A stretch of DNA of 64,000 nucleotides from Streptomyces violaceoruber (GTDB taxonomy: Bacteria > Actinomycetota > Actinomycetes > Streptomycetales > Streptomycetaceae), in the NCBI RefSeq assembly GCF_033406955.1, contig NZ_CP137734.1, positions 5,828,001 to 5,892,000 on the forward strand, given 5' to 3'. The translations under genes and the position numbers were made by a program. Below the pieces are notes generated by a model, which saw only the letters and a list, made by a program, of their open reading frames with translations, was not told where the DNA came from and searched no databases. Positions 40,414 through 49,317 of the stretch are shown piece by piece (position 1 is the first letter of the stretch; each line of letters starts with the position of its first letter).

Positions 40414-41355
40414 TTACTCGACGGCGGAGTGCCAGTTCTCGGCCAGGACCTTGCCGGCGTCGGGGACGACGGTCCCCGGTGCGTTGAGCCCGGTGAGGTG
40501 GGTCCGGGTGTCGTTCAGGGTGAGACTGTTGTTCCCGGCGGCGGAGGGCAGCCCGGTCTTCGCGTTCACCGCGAGGTTGATCAGACCGACGTTCAGGCCG
40601 CAGCCGGTGGCGCCGGGCACCGCGAAGGTGCTGTCGTTCTGGGTGGCGCCGGTGAGGTTGATCCGGCTCATCTCGCCCGCCGGGTCGGCGGTGCCGTCGC
40701 CCTGGAAGAAGCTCAGGCCGGCCTCGGGGTAGTCGCGGTTCTCCGGGCGCAGCACGATCGGCTTGGCGGCCGTCCCGATGTAGCACTTGTCGCCGAGCAG
40801 CGGGTTCTCCAGGTGGATGCGGACCGGCAGGGCGACGATGGGCATGTCGGTGAGGACGCCCGCGGTCTGGTCGAAGGCGTAGGGCGCGCCGACCGACTCC
40901 ATGGTCGCGGTGATCTTGTTGAGGCTGGAGTTCTCCAGCGACTCGCAGATGCCCGTGATGACGAAGATGTCGCTCGGGCACATCAGGCCGAGCAGTCCGC
41001 CGGGCACGGTGGCGGGCTCGGCGACCAGCGCGCCGGAGGCGGGGGCGACCACGCTGCTGGTGCCGTCCGCGTTCTGGACGATGCCCATCTGCAGGTTGGT
41101 CCTGCCGGTCGTCACGGTGGTGTCGCCCAGCTTGATGGAGCCGCTCGCCGAGGTGGACACCACACACTGCGGGGTCTTGTCGAAGCCGTCGGCCGCCAGC
41201 ATCGCCGGGGCGTCCACGGGGCAGCGGGTGAAGGGGGCCCACTCGCCGTTCAGCGCGGGTTCGGCGGCGGTCGCCGTGCCCAGGGAGGCGAAGGCGCCGA
41301 GCGCGGTCAGCGCGGACACGGTGGCGAGCCGGGTGCGGGTGGAGATCCGGGGCAT
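40414..41355 (-). CDS. Exported protein of unknown function (1 of 3)
   Basis: A 313-residue protein, ATG 41355 with GGAAGG upstream. A Sec signal peptide covers about residues 1-30 (TRLATVSALTALGAFASLGTATAAEP). The mature part has several cysteines and repeated beta-type segments (GSIKLGDTTVTTGRTNLQMG, TGCGLNVGLINLAVNAKTG). I do not recognise a named family, though similar secreted proteins occur beside actinobacterial lipid-import genes. It follows the DUF6801-type gene by 34 bp and is probably cotranscribed. Confidence 0.78.
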   Translation of the reverse strand: MPRISTRTRLATVSALTALGAFASLGTATAAEPALNGEWAPFTRCPVDAPAMLAADGFDKTPQCVVSTSASGSIKLGDTTVTTGRTNLQMGIVQNADGTSSVVAPASGALVAEPATVPGGLLGLMCPSDIFVITGICESLENSSLNKITATMESVGAPYAFDQTAGVLTDMPIVALPVRIHLENPLLGDKCYIGTAAKPIVLRPENRDYPEAGLSFFQGDGTADPAGEMSRINLTGATQNDSTFAVPGATGCGLNVGLINLAVNAKTGLPSAAGNNSLTLNDTRTHLTGLNAPGTVVPDAGKVLAENWHSAVE

Positions 41356-41389
41356 GGTGGTGGCCTTCCGTGGAGGTGTGGGACGGGGA

Positions 41390-42991
41390 TCAGCGCTCGG
41401 CGACGGGGATCTCGTAGGGCTGGAGGTCCTCGGTGCACTGGCCTTCGTTCTCAGGGCTCGGGAAGACGGGGGCGGCGATCGCGCACGTCTGGCCCTGGAC
41501 CTGCTTGATGTAGTTGCCCGGACCCGAGACGGAGGCGGTGAGCAGGCGGTCGAGGTCCTCACCGTCGCTGCCGCAGCCGGTGAAGGCGGGGATGGTCGCC
41601 TCGCCGGACAGCGCGCCGCCGCTCAGCAGCAGGTAGCCGGTGGCCGGCAGGCCGATGAGCTGCTCGCCCCGGCCGTACAGCACCAGGTGGTCACCGGGGA
41701 AGTTCGCGGGGTCCGGGTCCTCGGAGGTGAGGGACGTCTCGGTCCGGCATTCCGAACCGACGTCCAGGGGTGTGCCGTTGACCTCGAGGTCCAGCACATG
41801 CAGGACCAGCGGGGCCCGGACGTAGGTGTCGGTGATCGTGGTGAAGTCGGACAGCCGTATCTTCATGCGCGAGTCGATCCGCATGGTTCCCGTCTGCTCC
41901 AGCACCATGGTGGCCTTCACCGGGGCGAAGTCGAAGGACAGGAACGTCGCTTCGAAGGGCGGGGTCTGCTTGCGCTCCCGGTAGTGGAAGTTCGCGTACG
42001 ACAGCGTGTCGAAGATCAGGTACTCCGGGTCCGGCGGGCCCGGTACGGGCAGCCCCTGCTCGATCAGCACGCAGGACGGCGGGAGGTACGCGGCGCCCTT
42101 CATCTTCTTCACGTTGGCGTAGCCGGTGACATAGGCGTTGAGCGAGACGTCGGTGGGAGGGTGCTGCTCGTCGTAGCGGCAGGGCGGGACGTCGTCGCGG
42201 TCCGCGGCGGCGCCGGGGGTGTTCTCCAGCACCTTCGGCGAGCGCTCGGACTGCCGCTCCGGCCGCCGGTCTCCCGGCCCGTCCTGCCGTCCGTCGTCGT
42301 CCGGCGCCCCGGAGGACCCGGCCGGCCCCGACGAGGACGGCGAACCGCTCGGTGCCTGCCCGTCCGTGCCGACCGGTACGGTGGCCAGCAGCCCCTGGCC
42401 GGGCGCGTCCTCGGCGAGGGTGCAGTCGACGGTCAGCGAGCCGGGGTCCGCGGTGGCCGGATCGGCCGCCCCGAGCGCCAGGTCGATCGCGAGAGCGCCC
42501 GCCGAGAACGTCAGGTCGCCGTCGCTCCGGCCGGCCACCGAGGGGACGTCTCCCCGCGTCACCAGCGTCAGCGGCCCCGACCCGGGCAGCGCGACGGGCT
42601 CGGCGCTGCCCCGCCAGGTCGCCGCCGCCGTGGCCGTGTTCTGGGCGACGCCGACGGCGAGCGAGGTGGCCGCCCGTACCTCGGCCGCGTCGCGCGCGGT
42701 GAGGTCCGCGACCGCCTCCGCCGGGAGTTCGACGGTGGTGGTGACGTCGGACGGCGTGAACGCCTCGCCCGCCCCGGCCCGTTCGGGGAACTCCGCCGAG
42801 ACCCGCACCGTCGCGGGCAGCTGCCCCGAGGGGAGGGTGCAGACATAGGGGAGTTCGGCCTCGACCTCCTGGGTGCCCGAGGCCGAGGCGGTGGTCGGGA
42901 CCAGGGCGGCGAGCACGACGAACGCGGCGATCGACGTGGTCCGGGCGCGGGCCCGGGACGGCCGCGGGGCGGCGGCTGGCGTGGCTTTCAT
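41390..42991 (-). CDS. Exported DUF6801-like protein (2 of 3)
   Basis: A 533-residue protein starting at ATG 42991. Signal peptide at about residues 14-38 (ARTTSIAAFVVLAALVPTTASAS). The N-terminal domain (40-185), with LPYVCTLPSGQLPATVRVSAEFP and FTPSDVTTTVELP, resembles DUF6801. A Ser/Gly/Asp-rich linker (about 200-260) leads to a C-terminal domain with SLNAYVTGYANVKKMKGAAYL and cysteines. It is followed closely by another exported protein gene and preceded by a third, forming a secretion cluster upstream of, and divergent from, the mce operon. The function is unknown; cell-surface lipid or sterol handling is a guess from position. Confidence 0.75.
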   Translation of the reverse strand: MKATPAAAPRPSRARARTTSIAAFVVLAALVPTTASASGTQEVEAELPYVCTLPSGQLPATVRVSAEFPERAGAGEAFTPSDVTTTVELPAEAVADLTARDAAEVRAATSLAVGVAQNTATAAATWRGSAEPVALPGSGPLTLVTRGDVPSVAGRSDGDLTFSAGALAIDLALGAADPATADPGSLTVDCTLAEDAPGQGLLATVPVGTDGQAPSGSPSSSGPAGSSGAPDDDGRQDGPGDRRPERQSERSPKVLENTPGAAADRDDVPPCRYDEQHPPTDVSLNAYVTGYANVKKMKGAAYLPPSCVLIEQGLPVPGPPDPEYLIFDTLSYANFHYRERKQTPPFEATFLSFDFAPVKATMVLEQTGTMRIDSRMKIRLSDFTTITDTYVRAPLVLHVLDLEVNGTPLDVGSECRTETSLTSEDPDPANFPGDHLVLYGRGEQLIGLPATGYLLLSGGALSGEATIPAFTGCGSDGEDLDRLLTASVSGPGNYIKQVQGQTCAIAAPVFPSPENEGQCTEDLQPYEIPVAER

Positions 42992-43127
42992 ACGACTCCG
43001 CTCGGATGGCTCGGACAAGGCGCGCCGGTCTGCTCGGACGCGCGGCACGGGGCCCGCGAACGCGCGGCACGGGGCCCGCGAACGCCCGGCCGGGGTACCG
43101 GCCGGGCGGGCGGGGCTGGTCGGCGGC

Positions 43128-43760
43128 CTACGGGTTGGAGCCGACGATGGTGGGGATGGCGCCGGTGCTCGCCACCGTGACGGCGTAGTTGCCCTTGAAG
43201 GTGGGCTTGGTGGTGGGGGTGACGATCGCACCGCAGTTGACCGGGTTGCTGACCGCCAGTTCACCGGCGGTGCTGTTGATCGCCAGGATGCCGGTGGAGT
43301 TGGTGTACGTGCCGGAGGCCTTGCCCGTCACCGTGAACTTGCAGGCGCCGGCGGTGACGTTGGCCTTGACGTTGCCGACGTAGCCCTTGGTGACACCGGT
43401 GGAGGAGTTGTAGTCCAGCGCGATGACGTCCCAGGGGGTGACCGACGTGGTGGTGACGTTGCCCAGGACGCTGGTGCACGGCGAGCCGGACGCACCGAAG
43501 TTCATGGTGGTGATGTCGGCGACGTCCCCGGGGTTGCCGGTGGCGCTCGCCATCGTCCCGGCAGCCGTCGAGGTCGTGCACGTCATGGGGATGGTGGCGG
43601 TGAGCACGATGTTGCCGACGTTCACGGCCTTGAAGGCGGCCGGCGAGGGGTTGACCGTCCACACCGTGGAGGGCACCGCCGAGGAGGGGACGGCGGCGAG
43701 GCCGAGCGCCGACGCGGCCGCACACACCACGAGGGCCGACCTTCTCATGTTCTTCTTCAT
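43128..43760 (-). CDS. Exported protein of unknown function (3 of 3)
   Basis: A 210-residue protein; ATG 43760 behind AAGGAGAG. Signal peptide at 1-29 (MRRSALVVCAAASALGLAAVPSSA). The mature part is Thr/Ala/Gly/Val-rich with four cysteines (CTTSTAAGT, GSPCTSV, GACKFTV, NCGAIV) and looks like an all-beta, disulfide-stabilised surface protein. It is the first gene of the three-gene exported set. Its own promoter must lie in the 653-bp gap that also serves mce. Confidence 0.75.
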   Translation of the reverse strand: MKKNMRRSALVVCAAASALGLAAVPSSAVPSTVWTVNPSPAAFKAVNVGNIVLTATIPMTCTTSTAAGTMASATGNPGDVADITTMNFGASGSPCTSVLGNVTTTSVTPWDVIALDYNSSTGVTKGYVGNVKANVTAGACKFTVTGKASGTYTNSTGILAINSTAGELAVSNPVNCGAIVTPTTKPTFKGNYAVTVASTGAIPTIVGSNP

Positions 43761-44413
43761 GACTCGGACTCTCCTTGAGGGTTGACCGGGATTGGGCCGT
43801 GACGTTACTCGTCGGAAACATAGGCGAACAATGCGGCCGTCCATGATTCTTTGAAAAGGGGAACAAGCTGTTTCCGGGGTGAGTGAAACGCGATTCGGCT
43901 TAGTCATCCGATGCCAAGGTCGAAGCGTTCGGCTCGCGGTGCTCCTGCTCCGTCACCGTCCCACGCGAGGGGGTCCCGATACTCACTCGATGACAAGTAG
44001 TCGGCGGGTTCTTGTGCCTTCCGTGACAGGTTCCGGATGGCCGAAGTCGGTATCCCGGAAAACTCCTGACCCGGTGTTGCCCGCCGAGGTTACTCGGCCG
44101 TAACGTGCCGGTGCGGTGCTCGGTTCCAGGTCGGTGGCCCCCGTCGGCCGGAGCCATGGCGGACGCGTTCCGGCCCACCCTCCATCGGGCCCGGGTGTCC
44201 GCCGGCGGGGTCCCGCGGGATCCACACCCCCCGGAACCGCGAGACCCTGCCCTGTCTCCCCGGAGACAAGTACGGGGCGGGGAGGTTGTCAGCGCGGTGA
44301 CAAGTTCCGCGGGGGTGCCGAAGATCCGTGCCGCACCCGTTGTCAGTGCGCTTCGGGCCGACTTAACGTGCGGGCCCGCAGCGCGTATCCGATTGGCGTC
44401 CGCTGGAGGTGAT
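43761..44413. other. 653-bp divergent control region between exported proteins and mce operon
   Basis: No gene is supported here. It contains the palindrome GTTAC-N6-GTAAC at 44089-44104, three GACAAGT copies (43992, 44265, 44299) and two GTTGTCAG copies (44285, 44339). The start-proximal part is AT-richer than its surroundings. Confidence 0.5.
44089..44104. promoter_or_regulatory. Palindrome GTTACTCGGCCGTAAC, candidate TetR-type operator of mce
   Basis: Perfect GTTAC/GTAAC arms separated by 6 bp, about 310 bp upstream of the mce ATPase gene. TTAC-N6-GTAA palindromes are a common TetR-family operator shape in actinomycetes, including lipid-metabolism regulons. No TetR gene is visible nearby. 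Confidence 0.4.
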
Positions 44414-45424
44414 ATGGGAATCGAAGTGGTGGTCGAGGGCCTGACCAAGTCCTTCGGTAAGCAGAGCATCTGGCGGGACGTGTCACTCACTCTTCCGGCG
44501 GGAGAGGTCAGCGTGATGCTGGGCCCGTCCGGAACCGGTAAGACCGTTTTCCTGAAGTCGCTCATCGGGCTGCTCAAACCCGAGAAGGGCCGTGTCCTCA
44601 TCAACGGGGTGGACATGGTGAACAGTCCGGAAAGAGACATCTACGAGACCCGGAAACTGTTCGGTCTCATGTTCCAGGACGGCGCCCTCTTCGGGTCCAT
44701 GTCCCTTTTCGACAACATCGCCTTCCCGCTGCGCGAACACACCCGCAAGAAGGAGTCCGAGATCCGCCGCATCGTCATGGAGCGGATCGAGGTCGTCGGG
44801 CTGCTGGGCGCGGAGGGAAAGCTGCCGGGAGAGATCAGCGGAGGCATGCGCAAGCGGGCGGGACTGGCCCGCGCGCTGGTCCTCGACCCGCAGATCATCC
44901 TCTGCGACGAACCGGACTCCGGTCTCGACCCGGTCCGCACCGCCTACATCTCCCAGCTGCTGATCGACCTGAACGCCCAGCTGGACGCGACGATGCTGAT
45001 CGTCACCCACAACCTCGACATCGCGGCCACCGTGCCGGACAACATGGGGATGCTCTTCCTGCGCCAACTCGTCACCTTCGGCCCGCGCGAGGTGCTGCTC
45101 ACCAGTGACGAGCCGGTCGTGGCCCAGTTCCTGGGCGGCCGGCGCGAGGGGCCCATCGGGATGTCCGAGGAGAAGGACGCGGCCACCCTCGCCGCCGAGG
45201 CGGACGCCGCCCCCGCCGCCCCCGCCGCGCCCCGGGTGATCGTGCCGCAGCTGGAGCCCTCGCCCGGCCTGCCGCCGCGCCGGGCCGTCGCCCGCCGACG
45301 CAAGCGCGTCATGGGCATGATCGACACCTTGCCGCCCGCCGCGCGGTCCGCCATCCGGGACACCTACGCCAGGGACTCCGAGGCGGCCACGCTGCCGATG
45401 CCCGCCGCCGGGAGCGGCGCGTGA
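44414..45424 (+). CDS. mkl: Mce transporter ATPase (Mkl/MlaF type)
   Basis: A 336-residue ABC ATPase. ATG 44414 follows GGAGGTGAT. Walker A GPSGTGKT, Q-loop FQDGALFGSMSLFDN (as in MlaF/Mkl), signature ISGGMRKRAGLARAL and Walker B ILCDEPDSGLDP are all present. After the core (to about residue 245) comes an Ala/Pro-rich tail ending in RRRKRVMGMIDTLPPAARSAIRDTY, similar to the Mkl C-terminal extension. It is the first gene of the mce operon; the next gene starts GTGA-overlapping. It powers the YrbE permeases for lipid or sterol import. Confidence 0.95.
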   Translation: MGIEVVVEGLTKSFGKQSIWRDVSLTLPAGEVSVMLGPSGTGKTVFLKSLIGLLKPEKGRVLINGVDMVNSPERDIYETRKLFGLMFQDGALFGSMSLFDNIAFPLREHTRKKESEIRRIVMERIEVVGLLGAEGKLPGEISGGMRKRAGLARALVLDPQIILCDEPDSGLDPVRTAYISQLLIDLNAQLDATMLIVTHNLDIAATVPDNMGMLFLRQLVTFGPREVLLTSDEPVVAQFLGGRREGPIGMSEEKDAATLAAEADAAPAAPAAPRVIVPQLEPSPGLPPRRAVARRRKRVMGMIDTLPPAARSAIRDTYARDSEAATLPMPAAGSGA

Positions 45425-46185
45425 TCACCGGCGCCCTGCGGCAGACCGGGCGGCTCTTCGCGCTCGCGGCGGAAGTCGTCCGGGCCGTGTTCCGAAGACC
45501 CTTCCAGTTCCGCGAGTTCGTCGAGCAGTTCTGGTTCGTCGCCAGCGTGACCATCCTGCCCGCCGCCCTGGTCTCGATCCCCTTCGGAGCCGTCATCGCG
45601 CTCCAGGTCGGCTCCCTGACCGAGCAGCTCGGCGCCCAGTCGTTCACCGGCGGCGCCAGCGTCCTCGCCGTCGTCCAGCAGGCCAGCCCGCTCATCGTCG
45701 CGCTGCTCATCGCCGGCGCCGGCGGCTCGGCCATCTGCGCCGACCTCGGCTCCCGCAGGATCCGGGAGGAACTCGACGCCATGGAGGTCATGGGCGTCTC
45801 CCCGGTGCAGCGCCTGGTCGTGCCCCGGGTGCTGGCCGCGATGGGCGTCGCGGTCCTGCTCAACGGCCTGGTCTCCGTCGTCGGCATCCTCGGCGGCTAC
45901 TTCTTCAACGTCATCATGCAGGGCGGCACCCCCGGCGCCTACCTCTCCAGCTTCTCCGCCCTCGCCCAGCTGCCCGACCTCTACGTCAGCGAACTCAAGG
46001 CGCTGGTCTTCGGGTTCATCGCGGGCATCGTCGCCGCCTACCGGGGACTCAACCCGCGCGGCGGCCCCAAGGGCGTCGGCGACGCCGTCAACCAGTCCGT
46101 CGTCATCACCTTCCTCCTGCTCTTCTTCGTCAACATGGTGATGACGGCCGTCTACCTCCAGATCGTCCCGCCGAAGGGAGGCTGA
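45421..46185 (+). CDS. yrbEA: YrbE-type Mce permease A (MlaE family)
   Basis: A 254-residue inner-membrane permease starting at GTG 45421 within a GTGA overlap. Five to six hydrophobic helices and the MlaE signature RRIREELDAMEVMGVSPVQRLVVPRVLAA are present. It forms the transmembrane core with the second YrbE protein. Confidence 0.95.
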   Translation: MITGALRQTGRLFALAAEVVRAVFRRPFQFREFVEQFWFVASVTILPAALVSIPFGAVIALQVGSLTEQLGAQSFTGGASVLAVVQQASPLIVALLIAGAGGSAICADLGSRRIREELDAMEVMGVSPVQRLVVPRVLAAMGVAVLLNGLVSVVGILGGYFFNVIMQGGTPGAYLSSFSALAQLPDLYVSELKALVFGFIAGIVAAYRGLNPRGGPKGVGDAVNQSVVITFLLLFFVNMVMTAVYLQIVPPKGG

Positions 46186-46191
46186 GGTCCG

Positions 46192-46998
46192 ATGGCCTCC
46201 CCGCTCGTCTGGCTCGACCGCTCCGGTGACCAACTGCTCTTCTACGTCCGGGCCCTGCTGTGGGTCCCGCGGACCCTGCGCCGCTACCTCAAGGAGGTGC
46301 AGCGCCTCCTCGCCGAGGTGGCCTTCGGCTCCGGCGGCCTCGGCGTCATCGGCGGCACCATCGGCGTGATGATCGCGATGACGCTCTTCACCGGGACTGT
46401 CGTCGGAATCCAGGGCTACGCGGCCCTCGACCAGATCGGCACGTCGGCGTTCACCGGATTCGTCTCCGCCTACTTCAACACCCGCGAGATCGCGCCCCTC
46501 GTCGCCGGACTCGCCCTCTCCGCGACCGTCGGGGCCGGCTTCACCGCCCAGCTCGGCGCGATGCGCATCAACGAGGAGGTCGACGCGCTGGAGGGCATGG
46601 GCATCCGCTCCATGCCCTACCTCGTCACCACCCGCATCATCGCCGGCGTCGTCGCCATCATCCCGCTCTACGCGATCGGGCTGCTCTCCTCCTTCCTCGC
46701 CTCCCGCTACGTGACCGTCCTGTTCAACGGGCAGTCCCGCGGCACCTACGACCACTACTTCAACCTCTTCCTCTCCCCGACGGACGTGCTGCTCTCCGTC
46801 CTGAAGGTGCTGATCTTCAGCGTGATGGTGATCGTCGCCCACTGCTACTACGGCTACCGCGCCTCCGGCGGCCCGGCCGGTGTCGGCGTCGCCGTCGGCC
46901 GGTCGGTGCGCAACGCCATCGTGCTGATCAGCGTCACCGACTTCTTCCTGTCGCTGGCCCTGTGGGGCGCGACCACGACCGTGAAGGTGGCGGGGTGA
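46192..46998 (+). CDS. yrbEB: YrbE-type Mce permease B (MlaE family)
   Basis: A 268-residue permease, six bp after YrbEA. The MlaE segment AQLGAMRINEEVDALEGMGIRSMPYLVTTRIIAG is intact. It pairs with YrbEA to form the membrane part of the Mce importer. Confidence 0.95.
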   Translation: MASPLVWLDRSGDQLLFYVRALLWVPRTLRRYLKEVQRLLAEVAFGSGGLGVIGGTIGVMIAMTLFTGTVVGIQGYAALDQIGTSAFTGFVSAYFNTREIAPLVAGLALSATVGAGFTAQLGAMRINEEVDALEGMGIRSMPYLVTTRIIAGVVAIIPLYAIGLLSSFLASRYVTVLFNGQSRGTYDHYFNLFLSPTDVLLSVLKVLIFSVMVIVAHCYYGYRASGGPAGVGVAVGRSVRNAIVLISVTDFFLSLALWGATTTVKVAG

Positions 46999-46999
46999 G

Positions 47000-48256
47000 A
47001 TGAGCCGACCGGAAGGACACACACTGCGCCGCCGGCTCGCCGGGGTCGTCTTCGTGCTGGTGCCCGCCCTGCTGATCTGGCTGGCCGTCGCCGTCTACGA
47101 CAAGAAGTTCACCGACTCCGACCCGGTGGTCGTCGAGACCGGCAGCGCCGGCAACCAGATGCACCCCGGTGCCGAGGTGAAGCTGCGCGGCGTGGTCGTC
47201 GGCGAGGTCCGCGCCATCGACGCCACCGGCGACGGCGCCCGGCTCACCCTCGCCATGAAGCCCGGCACGCTGGACGACGTACCCTCCGACGTCCGCGCGC
47301 AGATGCTGCCCACCACCCTGTTCGGCGAGCGGTTCGTGGCCCTCGTACCGCCCGCGAACCCCTCGCCCGAGCCCCTGGCGGCCGGGGCCGTGGTCCCCCA
47401 GGACCGGTCGGCCAACGCCATCGAGCTCCAGCAGGTGCTCGACGACGTCCTGCCGATGCTCACCGCCGTCCAGCCGCAGAAGCTCTCCGCCACCCTGTCC
47501 GCCGTCTCGCAGGCCCTCGAAGGCCGCGGGGAGCGGCTCGGCGACACGCTCACCCTGCTGGACGATCACCTGGCGGAGTTCAACCCCAACCTGCCCGCCC
47601 TCAACCGTGACCTCAAGGAACTCGTGAAGGTCAGCCATGTCTACGCGGACGCCGCGCCCGACGTCATCACGGCGCTCACCGACTTCACCACCACCAGCGG
47701 CACCCTCGCCGAGCAGGAGGCGGACCTCGCCGCCACCCTCGCCGCCACGACCCGGACGGCCGAGGACGTGACGGCCTTCCTGCACAAGAACAAGGACAAC
47801 ATCATCCGGCTCGGCGACACCAGCCGCCCCACCCTGGAACTGCTCGCCGAGTACTCCCCGGCCTTCCCCTGCACCCTGCGCACCCTCGCCGAGTTCGTGC
47901 CGGCCATGGACAAGGCGCTCGGCAAGGGCACCGACCGGCCCGGCATCCACGTGGACGTCACCAGCGTCGCCTCGCGCGGGGCCTACCGACCCGGCCGCGA
48001 CACCCCGGTCTACGACTCCGGCGGCGGGCCCCGCTGCCCCTCGGTGCCCTACCTCGGCGCGCTGCCCAGGCCCACCGCCCGGACCGCCGCCCCCGCGGCC
48101 GAGCAGGACCTCGGGCCCGCCAACTCCCCGCAGGAGAACGACCTCGTCAACGAACTCCTGGCCCCCGCCGCCGGGAAGAGCCCCGGTGACCTGCCCGACT
48201 GGAGCAGCCTGCTCGTCGGCCCCGTCTACCGAGGCACGGAGGTGACCCTCGGATGA
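47000..48256 (+). CDS. mceA: MceA-type substrate-binding/tunnel protein
   Basis: A 418-residue protein with a single N-terminal membrane helix (about 11-32), an MCE domain (about 38-118, with MHPGAEVKLRGVVVGEVRAI and QMLPTTLFGERFVALVPP) and a long helical region to about 300, then a Pro-rich end. The first of six consecutive Mce proteins that assemble as a heterohexameric tunnel above the YrbE permeases. It begins one base after the YrbEB stop. Confidence 0.94.
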   Translation: MSRPEGHTLRRRLAGVVFVLVPALLIWLAVAVYDKKFTDSDPVVVETGSAGNQMHPGAEVKLRGVVVGEVRAIDATGDGARLTLAMKPGTLDDVPSDVRAQMLPTTLFGERFVALVPPANPSPEPLAAGAVVPQDRSANAIELQQVLDDVLPMLTAVQPQKLSATLSAVSQALEGRGERLGDTLTLLDDHLAEFNPNLPALNRDLKELVKVSHVYADAAPDVITALTDFTTTSGTLAEQEADLAATLAATTRTAEDVTAFLHKNKDNIIRLGDTSRPTLELLAEYSPAFPCTLRTLAEFVPAMDKALGKGTDRPGIHVDVTSVASRGAYRPGRDTPVYDSGGGPRCPSVPYLGALPRPTARTAAPAAEQDLGPANSPQENDLVNELLAPAAGKSPGDLPDWSSLLVGPVYRGTEVTLG

Positions 48257-49317
48257 CCGGCGCCGACCACGCGCACACCCGGCGCCGTCCGCTGACCGGA
48301 CCGCTGGTCAAGTCCCTCGTCTTCGTGGTGGTCACCGCCCTCGCCACGACCGTGCTCGGCCTGAGCGTCGCCGGCACCAGTGTCGACTCCGGCACCGGCA
48401 CCAGCACCTACAAGGCCCTGTTCACCGACGTCACCGGGCTCGTCGACGGCGACAGCGTGCGGATCTCCGGGGTGACGGTCGGCGAGGTGACCGACGTACG
48501 CGTCGTCGACCGGCGCACCGCGCAGGTCACCTTCACCGTCCGCGACGACCGCACGCTGCCCCGCTCGACCACCGCCGCCGTGAAGTACCTCAACATGGTC
48601 GGCCAGCGCTACGTCTCCCTCGGCCGCGGCAGCGGCGACCTCGCCGGCACCCTGCCGGAGGGCGGCACCGTCCCGCTGGACCGCACCACGCCCGCGCTCG
48701 ACCTGACCCTGCTCTTCAACGGCTTCAAGCCGCTCTTCGAGGGCCTCTCCCCGAAGGACGTCAACGACCTCGCCGGATCGATCGTGCAGGTGCTCCAGGG
48801 CGAGGGCGCCACCGTCGACAGCCTGATCCGCCACGTCGGCTCGCTCGGCACGACCGTCGCCGCCAAGGACAAGGTGATCGGCGAGGTCGTCGAGAACCTC
48901 ACCACCGTCCTGGACACCCTCAACGACCGCGAGGACGGCTTCGACGACCTCGTGGTCACCCTCCAGAAGCTCGTCACCGGCTTCAACCAGGACCGCAAAC
49001 CGCTCGGCGAGGCCGTCGCCGCCATGGGCGACCTGACCACCGTCACCGCGGGACTCCTGGAGGACGGACGCGCCCCCCTCAAGAAGGACGTCCGCGAACT
49101 GGGCCGGCTCTCGGCGGGCCTCGGCGAGCACACCCCGCAGATCGAGGACTTCCTGGAGAAGAGCCCCGCCAAGATGACCGCTCTGGCCCGCCTGTCCTCC
49201 TACGGCTCGTGGTTCAACCTCTACCTCTGCGAGGCGCGCGTGAGCGGAGTGAGCACCTCCGACGGCTCGGAGCCGCCGACCGGCATCGCGATCACCGAAT
49301 CGAGGTGCCGCGGATGA
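48253..49317 (+). CDS. mceB: MceB-type protein
   Basis: A 354-residue protein: membrane helix (about 18-40), MCE domain (TYKALFTDVTGLVDGDSVRISGVTVGEV), helical coiled-coil-like region and short tail with two cysteines (FNLYLCEARVS, ESRCRG). ATGA overlap with mceA. Confidence 0.94.
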   Translation: MTGADHAHTRRRPLTGPLVKSLVFVVVTALATTVLGLSVAGTSVDSGTGTSTYKALFTDVTGLVDGDSVRISGVTVGEVTDVRVVDRRTAQVTFTVRDDRTLPRSTTAAVKYLNMVGQRYVSLGRGSGDLAGTLPEGGTVPLDRTTPALDLTLLFNGFKPLFEGLSPKDVNDLAGSIVQVLQGEGATVDSLIRHVGSLGTTVAAKDKVIGEVVENLTTVLDTLNDREDGFDDLVVTLQKLVTGFNQDRKPLGEAVAAMGDLTTVTAGLLEDGRAPLKKDVRELGRLSAGLGEHTPQIEDFLEKSPAKMTALARLSSYGSWFNLYLCEARVSGVSTSDGSEPPTGIAITESRCRG

